64,000 nucleotides of DNA. Origin: Nocardiopsis suaedae (GTDB lineage Bacteria > Actinomycetota > Actinomycetes > Streptosporangiales > Streptosporangiaceae). Shown here piece after piece: positions 12,355-20,498 of this stretch; position 1 is the first letter of the stretch; the number at the start of each line of letters is the position of its first letter. The position numbers and the translations under genes were made by a program. The notes below the pieces were generated by a model, which saw nothing but the letters and a program-made list of their open reading frames with translations, had not been told where the DNA came from and searched no databases. Location: the NCBI RefSeq assembly GCF_027706745.1, contig NZ_JAQFWP010000029.1, positions 1-64,000 on the forward strand. Direction: 5' to 3'.

Positions 12355-12385
12355 TGAAAAAGGACCCCGGATCTTCCGGAGTCCT
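12355..12385 (-). terminator. Intrinsic terminator downstream of the glutamine amidotransferase gene
   Basis: Read on the minus strand, AGGACTCCGG pairs with CCGGGGTCCT (one mismatch) across a 5-nt loop, followed directly by TTTTT. It lies about 185 nt after the amidotransferase stop and is a classic intrinsic terminator for minus-strand transcripts. Confidence 0.7.
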
Positions 12386-12570
12386 CTTATGATGATGGTC
12401 CGGTGAAGGTTGCCCTTTTCCTGGACGCGTCCGTTGATTATAGCATGCCGCTGTATCGTCGCCGGAGGTGAATAGCGCTACTGACGTGCGGGTTCCCGGG
12501 AATTCGAAATACTGCTGTGGGGTGGATCACGGACGATTCTCCCTCGGGAACGCGAGGCGGATCCGCCGAT

Positions 12571-13290
12571 TCAGCCGCGTTCGTCGAGCCCGTCGAGCCA
12601 TGCGCCGAATACCGCCTCCGCCGCCTCGGCGAGGGCCGGGCCGTAGGCCGCGGCGTCGGCGCGGACCGTGCGCGGGTCCACTTCTGCCGCCGCCAGCTCG
12701 TTCGCGTGGCCGATCAGCCACTGCTCGATCCGCGTGTGGTCGGCCTCCAAATGGAATTGCAGGCCCAGCGCGTTCGCTCCGAGGCTGAAGGCCTGGTTGG
12801 GGAAGTCCGGCGTCTCCGCCAGGCGCTCGGCTCCTTCGGGGATCGCGAACTCGTCACCGTGCCAGTGCAGCACCGGCGACCCGGCCAGGTGCTTCAGCGG
12901 CGACGCCTCCCCGGCGGCCGTCAGGCCGAGCGGAGCGTACCCGATCTCCTTGCGGCCCGCGGCGGTGACGTCCGCCCCCGCCGCGAGGGCCATGAGCTGG
13001 GCGCCCAGGCACACGCCGAGCGTCGGGGCCCCTGCCTCCAGGCGGCGGGCGACGGCCTCGGTCTCCCCGGCCAGGTAGGGGTAGGTGCCGGTCTCGTAGG
13101 CGCCGACGGGGCCGCCGAGCACCACCAGCAGGTCGGCTCCCTGGACGGTGTCCCCGTCGAGGGCGTCCACCCCGGCGTCGAGGTAGGACACCCGGTAGCC
13201 CCGGCGCTCCAGGATCGGGCCGAGGATGCCGAGGTCCTCGAAGGCGAGGTGGCGCAGGGCCACAGCGGTGCGGGTCGGTGCGGTGCTCAT
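12571..13290 (-). CDS. Class I glutamine amidotransferase-like protein
   Basis: About 239 aa, a stand-alone class I (triad) glutamine amidotransferase fold. The nucleophile elbow is GVCLGAQL (Cys near residue 95), the catalytic His lies in LGLQFHLEAD with the following Glu, and LLVVLGGPVGAYE is the usual N-terminal oxyanion region. Such proteins release ammonia from glutamine or act as gamma-glutamyl hydrolases; without a fused synthetase the acceptor cannot be named. The ATG at 13290 has GGAAGGA about 10 nt upstream; an in-frame extension reaching 13380 lacks one. It is divergent from the DUF1232 gene and has its own terminator. Confidence 0.85.
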   Translation of the reverse strand: MSTAPTRTAVALRHLAFEDLGILGPILERRGYRVSYLDAGVDALDGDTVQGADLLVVLGGPVGAYETGTYPYLAGETEAVARRLEAGAPTLGVCLGAQLMALAAGADVTAAGRKEIGYAPLGLTAAGEASPLKHLAGSPVLHWHGDEFAIPEGAERLAETPDFPNQAFSLGANALGLQFHLEADHTRIEQWLIGHANELAAAEVDPRTVRADAAAYGPALAEAAEAVFGAWLDGLDERG

Positions 13291-13397
13291 CGGGGCCGGG
13301 GTCCTTCCAGGCGTGCTGCGATCGGGGTCTTCGGGGGCGGGGCGGGGGTGCCCGTCGACGATAGTGGACGGACGCCCCATAGGAGAGAATCACCCGT

Positions 13398-13814
13398 GTG
13401 ACCGGATGGTGGGTGGGGGACCTTCTGATCGGCGCCGCCGCGGCCGTGCTGGCCGTGTGGGCGGCGCTGGTCATCGGGCTGCTGGCGCTCCGCCCGCGCG
13501 GCGGGCTGCTCAAAGAGGCGGTGCGGCTGCTGCCCGACGTGCTGCGCCTGGTCCGCCGCCTGGCCGCCGACCGCGGCCTCCCGCGCGGGGTGCGTGTCCG
13601 CCTCTGGCTGCTGATCGCCTACCTGGCGCTCCCGATCGACCTGGTCCCCGACGTGGTGCCGGTGCTGGGCCACGCCGACGACGCCATCATCACGGCGGCC
13701 GTCCTGCGGTCGGTGGTCCGCCGCGCGGGCGCCGGCGCCGTGCGCGCCCACTGGCCGGGGACCGACGACGGCTTCGCCGCCCTGTCCCGGCTGACCGGCC
13801 TCGACGCGCACTGA
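13398..13814 (+). CDS. DUF1232 (YkvA-like) membrane protein
   Basis: About 138 aa. An N-terminal transmembrane helix (residues 8-30) is followed by a basic helical stretch and the DUF1232 signature LPIDLVPDVVPVLGHADDAI near residues 77-97. The family is small, membrane-associated and of unknown biochemical role. AGGAG at 13381-13385 precedes the GTG start. It is divergent from the amidotransferase gene and convergent with the spermidine-synthase-like gene. Confidence 0.85.
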   Translation: MTGWWVGDLLIGAAAAVLAVWAALVIGLLALRPRGGLLKEAVRLLPDVLRLVRRLAADRGLPRGVRVRLWLLIAYLALPIDLVPDVVPVLGHADDAIITAAVLRSVVRRAGAGAVRAHWPGTDDGFAALSRLTGLDAH

Positions 13815-13841
13815 CGGTCCGGGGCGGATACGGGCCGCTCG

Positions 13842-14603
13842 TCAGTTGTGGCGGGCGGTCTCCAGCGGGCTCGTCGCGAGGTAGACCGTGTTGGAGGACT
13901 CTCCCCCTTGCAGGGGGTTGGGGAAGCGCACCTCCTCTGCGCGGGCGGTGGTGAAGACCTCCCTCAGCCGGGCGGTGAACCCCTCGTCGGGCGGGTCGTT
14001 CGACCACAGGGCGAACACCCCGCCCCCGGCCAGCATGCGCCGGGCGAAGGCGGTCAGGCCCTCGGTGGTGTAGAAGCCGGAGTGCTCAGGGTTCAGGACG
14101 TGCTCGGGGGAGTGGTCGACGTCGAGCAGCACCACGTCGAAGGCGCCTGCGTCGCCCTTCAGCGCGTCCGGCTCCTCGTCCCCGCGTGCGATGGCGAAGA
14201 AGTCACCGTGCACGAACGTGCAGCGCTCATCGGCGGACAGGACCGCACCCGCCGGGATGAGCCCCTCCTTGTGCCAGTCGATGACCTCGCCCAGCGCCTC
14301 GATCACGACCAGGGCGCCGACGCGGTCGTCCTCCAGCGCGGTCTGCGCCGTGAATCCGAGCCCCAGCCCGCCGACCGCCACCCGCAGCCCCCGTCCGGCG
14401 GCGCCCGGGGCGAGGCCCGGTTCCGCCAGGGCCAGGCGGGACATCTCCTCCTCGGCGGCGGTGAACGCGCTGGACATCAGGAAATCGTCGCCCAGTTTGA
14501 TCTCGTGGACCTCGCGGCCGAGCACCGGGTCGAGCCTGCGGCGCAGGCTGATGTCGCCGATGGGCGTGGGGCGCAGGTCCAGCACCTGGAATCGTCGGCT
14601 CAT
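13842..14603 (-). CDS. Spermidine synthase-like (aminopropyltransferase/methyltransferase fold) protein
   Basis: About 253 aa. A Rossmann SAM-binding core is visible: RVAVGGLGLGFTA (glycine-rich loop near residue 76), VIEALGEVIDWH, the acidic FVHGDFF region and FDVVLLDVDHSPEHVL, where spermidine synthases have a DxxDP-type segment. Distant stand-alone homologues are common in actinomycetes and many are not true polyamine synthases, so the substrate is uncertain. The C-terminal half includes LAGGGVFALWSNDPPDEGF, typical of the family. Neighbours give no pathway context. Confidence 0.8.
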   Translation of the reverse strand: MSRRFQVLDLRPTPIGDISLRRRLDPVLGREVHEIKLGDDFLMSSAFTAAEEEMSRLALAEPGLAPGAAGRGLRVAVGGLGLGFTAQTALEDDRVGALVVIEALGEVIDWHKEGLIPAGAVLSADERCTFVHGDFFAIARGDEEPDALKGDAGAFDVVLLDVDHSPEHVLNPEHSGFYTTEGLTAFARRMLAGGGVFALWSNDPPDEGFTARLREVFTTARAEEVRFPNPLQGGESSNTVYLATSPLETARHN

Positions 14604-14770
14604 GGGCGTCCTGTCCTGTCCGATGCGGGTCGCCGGGCCGCCCTGGGGTGGCGGCGGCCCGCGCCACGCTATCGGAGTCGGCCGCCGCCCGAGTGCACCG
14701 GCGCCGATTCCGTCACCAGTGCCGACTACGATCCGCGCGTCCGTGCATTCGAAGAGTCAGAGGTGGACCG

Positions 14771-15390
14771 GTGTTGTACAAGCCTGTCGTCGTCGCTCTG
14801 CGCAGGGACCCTGATCAGGGGTTGGAGCGGCGATTGGACCTGATCATGCGTCCCTTCGTCTGGGACCCCGATGGAGGCGGCACGGGGGAGACGGAGGAAG
14901 AGGAAGGGGCCGGCGCCGCCCGGTGCGACGGATGGCGTATCGGAGGCCGGTGGGCCGGGTGGTTCCTGAGCGCGGCGGGCCACCGCGGACTCGTCGACCC
15001 GGCGCCCTTCCCCGAGGACAGCCCGCTGGCGGGGCGCATCGCCCGTGACGGCGGCCCCAAGCGTCACCTCGACCTGGATCACGTCCGAGCGGCGGCCGAA
15101 GCGGAGGCGTGGCGCGGCTGGCCCGCGTTCGACGAGCGGCGGCGGTCGCCTTTCACGGGCCGGTTTCGCGAGCCGGAGACCGCCGCGTTCGTGCGGAGTT
15201 CGATCGGTACGCCGCCGCTGAGCGGGGCCGGGCCGTCGTGGATTCGGTACTGGTGACCCTGGAAGGGGAATGGGCCGAGGGGGACGGTCCGAGGTTCGGC
15301 GGCCACCCGTGCCGAATGGACGACTACATCGACGCCCTGGACGGCGATGTCTGGCTCGTCTGCCTCTGTGTCCACCACTGGGCGAGCTCC
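14771..15390 (+). pseudogene. Frameshifted gene of unknown function (GGRW-containing protein)
   Basis: A GTG at 14771 with AGAGGTGG just upstream opens a plausible protein (YKPVVVALRRDPDQGLERRLD...WRIGGRWAGWFL...). The frame runs to FREPETAAFVR near 15195 and then loses coding character. The -1 frame continues naturally with AEFDRYAAAERGRAVVDSVL and ends near DDYIDALDGDVWLVCLCVHH. The two halves read as one polypeptide split by a single-base loss near 15193. The second frame has no stop before it runs antisense into the next gene, so the original C-terminus is also unclear. A sequencing error cannot be excluded. Confidence 0.45.
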
Positions 15391-15432
15391 GCGGGCGGGC
15401 CGCCGGGTGTCCGGCGGCCCCCCCGACCGGTC

Positions 15433-16476
15433 TCAGAAGGCGTCGGGGTACAGCTCCTGGGAGATCTGTTCGACCGCGTCGATGTTGCCGAGCGTGCCCG
15501 GGAACAGGTGGCTCTTCTGGACCGCGATCAGGCGGCCCTCCTCCACGGCGGGCACGTCGGGGAAGGTCTCCTCCAGGTAGTCCCGGGTCTTCTTCTCCGA
15601 GTCGGCGTCCGACACGCTGAAGACGATGGCCTCCGGGTCGCGGCTGATGATCTCCTCCGGGCTGATCTCGGCGGCGAAGAAGTCGGCGAACTCGGGCGCG
15701 TCCGGGTCGAACACGTTGTCCCCGCCCGCCTGCGCGATGATGTCCGCCTCGATCCCGGCGCCGATCGCCTGCAGGGAGTTGCCGTCGACGAAGACCTGCG
15801 CCACCGACAGCCGGTCCACGCCGTCGAGCGCCGACTCCACGTCGGACAGCCGCGCCTCCGCGTCGGCGGACAGCTCGGCGGCGGTGTCCTCCTGGCGCAG
15901 GATCGCCCCCAGGTTCTCGATGTCGGTCAGCACGTCGGTCACCTCCGCGCTGCTCCGGCGGTCCAGGCACCCGCCGGTCGCCACGTAGGCCTGGGCGCCG
16001 TTGTCCTTCAGCTGCTCGATGCTGGCGAAGCCCTGCTCGGCGGTGAACTCGTACTCCGTCGGCGAGACGACGAGGTCCGGGGCCGCCGCCAGCAGGTCCT
16101 CGCGGGCGGGCGGCGCGTCGGTGCTGAGCACCGGGACGTCGGCGGTCCGCTCGGCCACGTCGTCCGGGAGCGCGGAGACGTCCGTCTGCGCCTGGCCGGA
16201 CAGGGAGTCCGCGGCGCCGAGGCGGACGAGCAGCTCGGTCTGCGAGGGCATCATGCCGACGATGCTGCCGGGCGCCGCGTCGAACGACAGCTCGCGCCCG
16301 CAGTTCGTGACCGACACCGTCTCGCCCGAGCCGCCGCCCGCCTCCTGGTCGGCCGTGACCCCCGTCCCGCACGCCGACAGCACCAGGGGTGCCGCGGCCG
16401 CGGCGGTGAGCACGCCCAGTGGGCCCCGGCGGCGGGACCGGTTCGGCGGGGAGGAGGGGGAGGTGCTGCGGATCAT
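15433..16476 (-). CDS. Siderophore/metal-chelate ABC transporter substrate-binding lipoprotein
   Basis: About 347 aa, periplasmic-binding-protein-like (FepB/BtuF class). The N-terminus is a lipoprotein signal (basic RRRG, hydrophobic run, lipobox LSAC, mature Cys near residue 35). The mature part has the class III pattern: SIVGMMPSQTELLVRLGA, APDLVVSPTEYEF, and a C-terminal FSVSDADSEKKTRDYLEETF followed by VQKSHLFPGTLGNIDAVEQI. Its ATG overlaps the ATPase stop by ATGA. It is the last gene of the leftward five-gene operon that starts opposite the RiPP precursor. The ligand would be a metal chelate, heme or cobalamin; context suggests the RiPP product, which is inference. Confidence 0.92.
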   Translation of the reverse strand: MIRSTSPSSPPNRSRRRGPLGVLTAAAAAPLVLSACGTGVTADQEAGGGSGETVSVTNCGRELSFDAAPGSIVGMMPSQTELLVRLGAADSLSGQAQTDVSALPDDVAERTADVPVLSTDAPPAREDLLAAAPDLVVSPTEYEFTAEQGFASIEQLKDNGAQAYVATGGCLDRRSSAEVTDVLTDIENLGAILRQEDTAAELSADAEARLSDVESALDGVDRLSVAQVFVDGNSLQAIGAGIEADIIAQAGGDNVFDPDAPEFADFFAAEISPEEIISRDPEAIVFSVSDADSEKKTRDYLEETFPDVPAVEEGRLIAVQKSHLFPGTLGNIDAVEQISQELYPDAF

Positions 16477-17309
16477 GGGCGGATGCTTCCTTCCGGGGCT
16501 GTGAGGGACACCGGGGTTCCCTCGGGTTCGGGTGCGGTCTGCGGGCTGCGCGCGTCGAAGAGGAAGTGGCGCCGCCCCGACCGCGGGTGGTCGACCGCGG
16601 TGGAGTCGACGTCGAACGCCGACCGGATCAGTGCGGTGTCCAGGACCTCGGTCGGCGCGCCGAGCGCGGCCAGGCGCCCGTCGACCAGGACGCCGACCGC
16701 GTCGCACGAGCGCGCGGCCAGGTTCAGGTCGTGCAGGGCGACCAGGACGGTCTTGTCGGTGGCCCGGATCAGGTCGAGCAGTTCGAGCTGGTGGGCGATG
16801 TCGAGGTGGTTGGTCGGCTCGTCGAGGACGAGGACCGGCGTGTCCTGGGCCAGCGCGCGGGCGAACAGCACCCGCTGCCGCTCGCCGCCCGACAGCGCGG
16901 AGAAGGCGCGCCGGGCCAGGTGCGGGGCGCCGACCCGCTCCAGGGCGCCGAGGGCGACCGCCACGTCGCGGTCGGAGTCGTTGCCGAACCCGCGCCCGTG
17001 CGGGATGCGGCCGAGCAGCACCATGTCGAGGACGGGGATCTCGAACTCCTCGCTGTGCTCCTGCGCCATGACCGCCACGCGCAGGGCCATCTCCCTGCGG
17101 CTCAGCGAGGCGGTGTCCGCCCCGTCCAGGAGCACCCGCCCCGACGACGGGGCCGCGACGCCGGAGACGGCGCGGAGCAGCGTGGACTTGCCGCTGCCGT
17201 TGGGCCCCAGCATCCCGAGGACGGTCCCCGACGGGACGGAGACGCTCACCTCGGACACGACCCGCCGTCCGCCCCGGTGCGCGTCCAGGTCCTCGATGTC
17301 GACCCTCAT
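16473..17309 (-). CDS. Siderophore-type ABC transporter ATP-binding protein (FecE/FepC-like)
   Basis: About 278 aa. Walker A GPNGSGKS (near residue 37), Q-loop MAQEHSEE, signature LSGGERQR (near 142), Walker B VLVLDEPTNHLD (near 162) and the H-loop VALHDLNLA are all intact. The wording is typical of iron-complex importers. It overlaps the permease gene upstream and the binding-protein gene downstream by ATGA at both ends, indicating translational coupling of the importer. It supplies energy for uptake through the adjacent FecCD permease. Confidence 0.95.
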   Translation of the reverse strand: MRVDIEDLDAHRGGRRVVSEVSVSVPSGTVLGMLGPNGSGKSTLLRAVSGVAAPSSGRVLLDGADTASLSRREMALRVAVMAQEHSEEFEIPVLDMVLLGRIPHGRGFGNDSDRDVAVALGALERVGAPHLARRAFSALSGGERQRVLFARALAQDTPVLVLDEPTNHLDIAHQLELLDLIRATDKTVLVALHDLNLAARSCDAVGVLVDGRLAALGAPTEVLDTALIRSAFDVDSTAVDHPRSGRRHFLFDARSPQTAPEPEGTPVSLTAPEGSIRP

Positions 17310-18478
17310 CGGCCCACCCCCGCGCTCTCCGCGCGGTCGCGCCGCAGCAGCCACAGGAAGAACGGCGCGCCGACCATGGCGGTCAGCACCCCGAGCGGGA
17401 TCTCCGACGGCTCGGCGAGGGTGCGCGCCAGCAGGTCGGAGGCGGCGAGGAACACCGCCCCGGCGAGCACCGCGACCGGCAGCATCCGCCGGTGGTCGGA
17501 GCCGACGATGATGCGGGCGATGTGCGGGATGATCAGCCCGACGAACCCGATCCCGCCCGAGACGGCCACGACCGCGCCGGTCAGCAGTGCCGCCGCGACG
17601 AGGACGGCCGTGCGCAGCCGGTCGGCGTGCACGCCCAGCGAGGCCGCCGCCTCGTCGCCGACGAGCAGGGCGTTGAGGGCCCGCGCGCGCAGCGCCGCGA
17701 ACACCCCGACGGCGGCCAGCGCGGCGGCGGGCAGCGCCAGGGAGCCCATGGTGGCCGCCGACACCGACCCGAGCAGGAAGAACATGATGCTGAAGACGTT
17801 CTGCGCGTCGGTGGTGATGGTGAGGTAGCTGGTCACCGCGCTGAACAGGGACCCGAGCGCGACCCCGGCCAGGATCAGCCGCTGCGGCGCGATCCTCCCG
17901 TTCTTGCGGGCCAGGAAGTACACCGCGCCGGTCGCCATGAGCGCCCCCGCGAAGGCGGAGGCGCCGATCCCGAGGGAGCCGATCCCGATCCCCAGCACGA
18001 TGTAGGTCACCGCCCCCACTCCCGCACCGGCGGAGACGCCGAGGATGTAGGGCTCGGCGAGGGAGTTGTGCACCACCGCCTGGATCAGCGCGCCCGCCAG
18101 CGCGAGGGAGGCCCCCGCCAGGGCGGCGAGCAGGGCCCGGGGCAGCCGGAACTGCCAGACGGCGTTGTCCTGCACCGTGGTCAGGGACCCGTCGGACATC
18201 CACGGCATGCCGGGCACCAGGTGCCCGGTGACGATGCGGAGGGCGTCCATCGGGGACACCGCGATGGTGCCGGTGCTCGTCGAGACCAGGACCACCGCCG
18301 CCAGCGCGAGCGCGAGAGCCGGGACCAGGATGCGGGCGGCGCGCACGCCCCGCAGGCGGGGAGCGCGGGCCGCGCCCGGACCGGGGGGAGCGGCGCGCCG
18401 TTCCGGCGGGCCCGGCGGGGAGTCGGGGGAGCGGTCCGGGGCCCTCACCCCAGGGCTCCGGTCGGTCGTCTCCGGCAT
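17306..18478 (-). CDS. FecCD-family ABC transporter permease
   Basis: About 390 aa with a Pro/Arg-rich cytoplasmic N-terminus (residues 1-45) and roughly ten membrane segments. Family hallmarks: WQFRLPRALLAALAGASLALAGALIQ, NSLAEPYILGVSAGAGVGA, the coupling segment GGIGFVGLIIPHIARI, and EIPLGVLTAMVGAPFFLWLL near the end. One permease gene implies a homodimer. It lies 4 nt downstream of the S9 peptidase gene and overlaps the ATPase gene, so the five leftward genes form one operon. Confidence 0.95.
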   Translation of the reverse strand: MPETTDRSPGVRAPDRSPDSPPGPPERRAAPPGPGAARAPRLRGVRAARILVPALALALAAVVLVSTSTGTIAVSPMDALRIVTGHLVPGMPWMSDGSLTTVQDNAVWQFRLPRALLAALAGASLALAGALIQAVVHNSLAEPYILGVSAGAGVGAVTYIVLGIGIGSLGIGASAFAGALMATGAVYFLARKNGRIAPQRLILAGVALGSLFSAVTSYLTITTDAQNVFSIMFFLLGSVSAATMGSLALPAAALAAVGVFAALRARALNALLVGDEAAASLGVHADRLRTAVLVAAALLTGAVVAVSGGIGFVGLIIPHIARIIVGSDHRRMLPVAVLAGAVFLAASDLLARTLAEPSEIPLGVLTAMVGAPFFLWLLRRDRAESAGVGR

Positions 18479-18482
18479 GGAG

Positions 18483-20498
18483 TCACAAGCCCTTTCCGGC
18501 CTCAGGGGTCATGGTTCGGGGTACGGACGCCGACCGTGCCGGGCGGGCCGCCGTCGCGGCGAAGCCCAGGACGGCGGCGCCCAAGAGGTGCAGGCTGTCG
18601 AGGTGGTTGCCGCCGTGGCCGGTGCGCGGCGCGCGCCACAGGGCGGCTTCGCCGCCGGCGCGGCGCAGCGCCTCGACGACGGCCAGGGTGTCGTCGGCGG
18701 CCACCCGGGAGTCCTCGTCCAGCACGATGCCGAGGAAGCGGGGCGGTCCGGCGGCGCCGGCCGGCAGGTTCCTCGCGCGGTGCAGCGGGGAGATCCGCCG
18801 GAGGTGTTCGTTGCGCCCGTCCCGCTCGGGGCCGGGCTCTTCGGTGCCGTCCGGCCCGCCGAACTCGCCGATCCAGTGCCGTCCGAGCGGGTGCGCATCG
18901 AGGTTGAGCAGGTCGAGCGGGGCGGCGGTGCTGACCACCCCGGCGCACAGCCCCGGGGAGCCGAAGGCGCAGCTGGCCGCCACCACCCCGCCGTGCGAGG
19001 CGCCGACCAGGACGAGCAGGTCCGGCCGGGTGAGCCCGGCGGCGGTGAGCCCGCGCGCGACGGCGGCCAGGTCGTCGATGCCGCGTTCCTTGGCGGCGCC
19101 CCGCCCGGCCTCGCGCCAGGCGGCGCCGTGCTCGCCGCCGCCCCGGATCTGGGCGATGGCGTACCGGCCGCCGTGGCCGACCCAGGCCGGGACGGTCGGC
19201 TCGAAGGTGGCCAGGCTCGGGACGCCGAAGCCGCCGTAGCAGGTGAGGATCAGCGGGGTGGGCCCGGCCGCGTCCACCGGCGACGTGACCACGACGGGGA
19301 CGTCCGTCCCGTCGTCGGCGGGGAAGGCGAGCCGCTCGGTCCGCGCGGGGACGGGTGCGGCCCCCTGTGCGGCGGTGGCCGGTTCCGTGGCCCGGTCGGA
19401 AGCCCGGTGCGTGCGGTGCTCCACGCGGCGGTCCTCGCACGGCTGCCCGGCGGCCGCGTGGGCGCGCGGGGAGGGTGCGGACTCGGCGGCCCCCTGCGCG
19501 GCGGTCCGGTCCGTGGGCAGGGAGGCGCTCTGCTCCCTTCGGGAGGCATGGCGCAGCAGCTCATCGGCCGCGACCACGCGCGGAGGAAGGACCGGGCCTT
19601 CGATCAGGACGTCGAACCGGTCCGCGTCGGCGCCCACGTCCGTCGCGACGGCCGGTTCGCCCCGGTACACCACCGGGGACTCGTCGACGGCCTCCCCCTC
19701 GCGGAGGCGCACCAGCACGCTGCGGCCCGCGCGCACTCCGGCCGCGAGCACCTCGCGCAGGGCGCCGCCTGCACGGGCGGCGACGGAGGTGACCCGCAGG
19801 GAGGCGTCCTCCCAGGACCACGTCTCGGAGCCGTCGCGCGCATCGAGGACGGTGATGCGCCTCCCGGTGTCCACCAGCACGCCGTCCCCCGCGCCGAGGA
19901 CCCGGACGACCGCCGGGAACGTGCCGAGCACGGACCCCGTGGCGCGGTCGGTGAGCACGGTGGCGGCGCCGGGACGGCTCTCGGCCAGCAGCCCGCGCTC
20001 CCCGCCGGGGAACAGGCGGAGGCGCGCGCCCGTCGGCGCGTCCGAGGTGCGGACGGCCCCGGTCCGGGCGTCGAGTTCGACGAACCGGTGCGACCCGCCC
20101 GCCACGAGTTCGGCGCGGGAGGAGTCCTCGCTCCAGAGCACGGGGTCGTACCGGCAGCGCACCTCCGCGTACGTGCGCGCCCCGCCCGTCGCGGTGTCGA
20201 CCAGCACCAGGGCGGCGTCCTCGTCCGCGCGCTCGGCCAGCTGGACGGCGATGCGCCGCCCGTCCGGGGAGGGCGCCATGCGCAGGATGTGCCCCTCGGG
20301 TTCGAAGACCGGCACGGCGCCGCCGCCCGCCGCGGCGCCGCCGACCCGGTAGATGCCGCGGCGCTCGCGCCCGGGGAGCCTGCTCAGGGCGAATCCGCGG
20401 TCGGGCAGGCCGGGGCGCCCGTGGTGCTCCCATTCGGCCAGTGCGGCGTCGAGGGCGGGGACGGTCTCCGGGCCGTCCGGGGACGGTGCGCCCGCCAT
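18483..20498 (-). CDS. S9 family prolyl oligopeptidase-like serine peptidase
   Basis: About 671 aa: an N-terminal beta-propeller-like half (residues 1-310) and a C-terminal alpha/beta-hydrolase half. The nucleophile elbow is GASHGGVV (Ser near 515), with ILDEDSRV (Asp) and RTGHGGN (His) completing the triad, and LTCYGGFGVPS and IRGGGEHG typical of prolyl oligopeptidases. A roughly 70-residue low-complexity linker, with TAAQGAA occurring twice, is inserted between the halves. The start overlaps the propeller gene's stop as TGATG (a GTG one codon upstream is an alternative). Each precursor unit ends in Asn-Pro-Phe, so a Pro-directed role in trimming or recycling the peptide is attractive; this is inference. 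Confidence 0.88.
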   Translation of the reverse strand: MAGAPSPDGPETVPALDAALAEWEHHGRPGLPDRGFALSRLPGRERRGIYRVGGAAAGGGAVPVFEPEGHILRMAPSPDGRRIAVQLAERADEDAALVLVDTATGGARTYAEVRCRYDPVLWSEDSSRAELVAGGSHRFVELDARTGAVRTSDAPTGARLRLFPGGERGLLAESRPGAATVLTDRATGSVLGTFPAVVRVLGAGDGVLVDTGRRITVLDARDGSETWSWEDASLRVTSVAARAGGALREVLAAGVRAGRSVLVRLREGEAVDESPVVYRGEPAVATDVGADADRFDVLIEGPVLPPRVVAADELLRHASRREQSASLPTDRTAAQGAAESAPSPRAHAAAGQPCEDRRVEHRTHRASDRATEPATAAQGAAPVPARTERLAFPADDGTDVPVVVTSPVDAAGPTPLILTCYGGFGVPSLATFEPTVPAWVGHGGRYAIAQIRGGGEHGAAWREAGRGAAKERGIDDLAAVARGLTAAGLTRPDLLVLVGASHGGVVAASCAFGSPGLCAGVVSTAAPLDLLNLDAHPLGRHWIGEFGGPDGTEEPGPERDGRNEHLRRISPLHRARNLPAGAAGPPRFLGIVLDEDSRVAADDTLAVVEALRRAGGEAALWRAPRTGHGGNHLDSLHLLGAAVLGFAATAARPARSASVPRTMTPEAGKGL

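Noticed and set aside
15109..17511. An 800-codon plus-strand frame over the importer genes
   Set aside because: Only its first about 90 codons fit the frameshifted gene; the rest is antisense to intact lipoprotein and ATPase genes.
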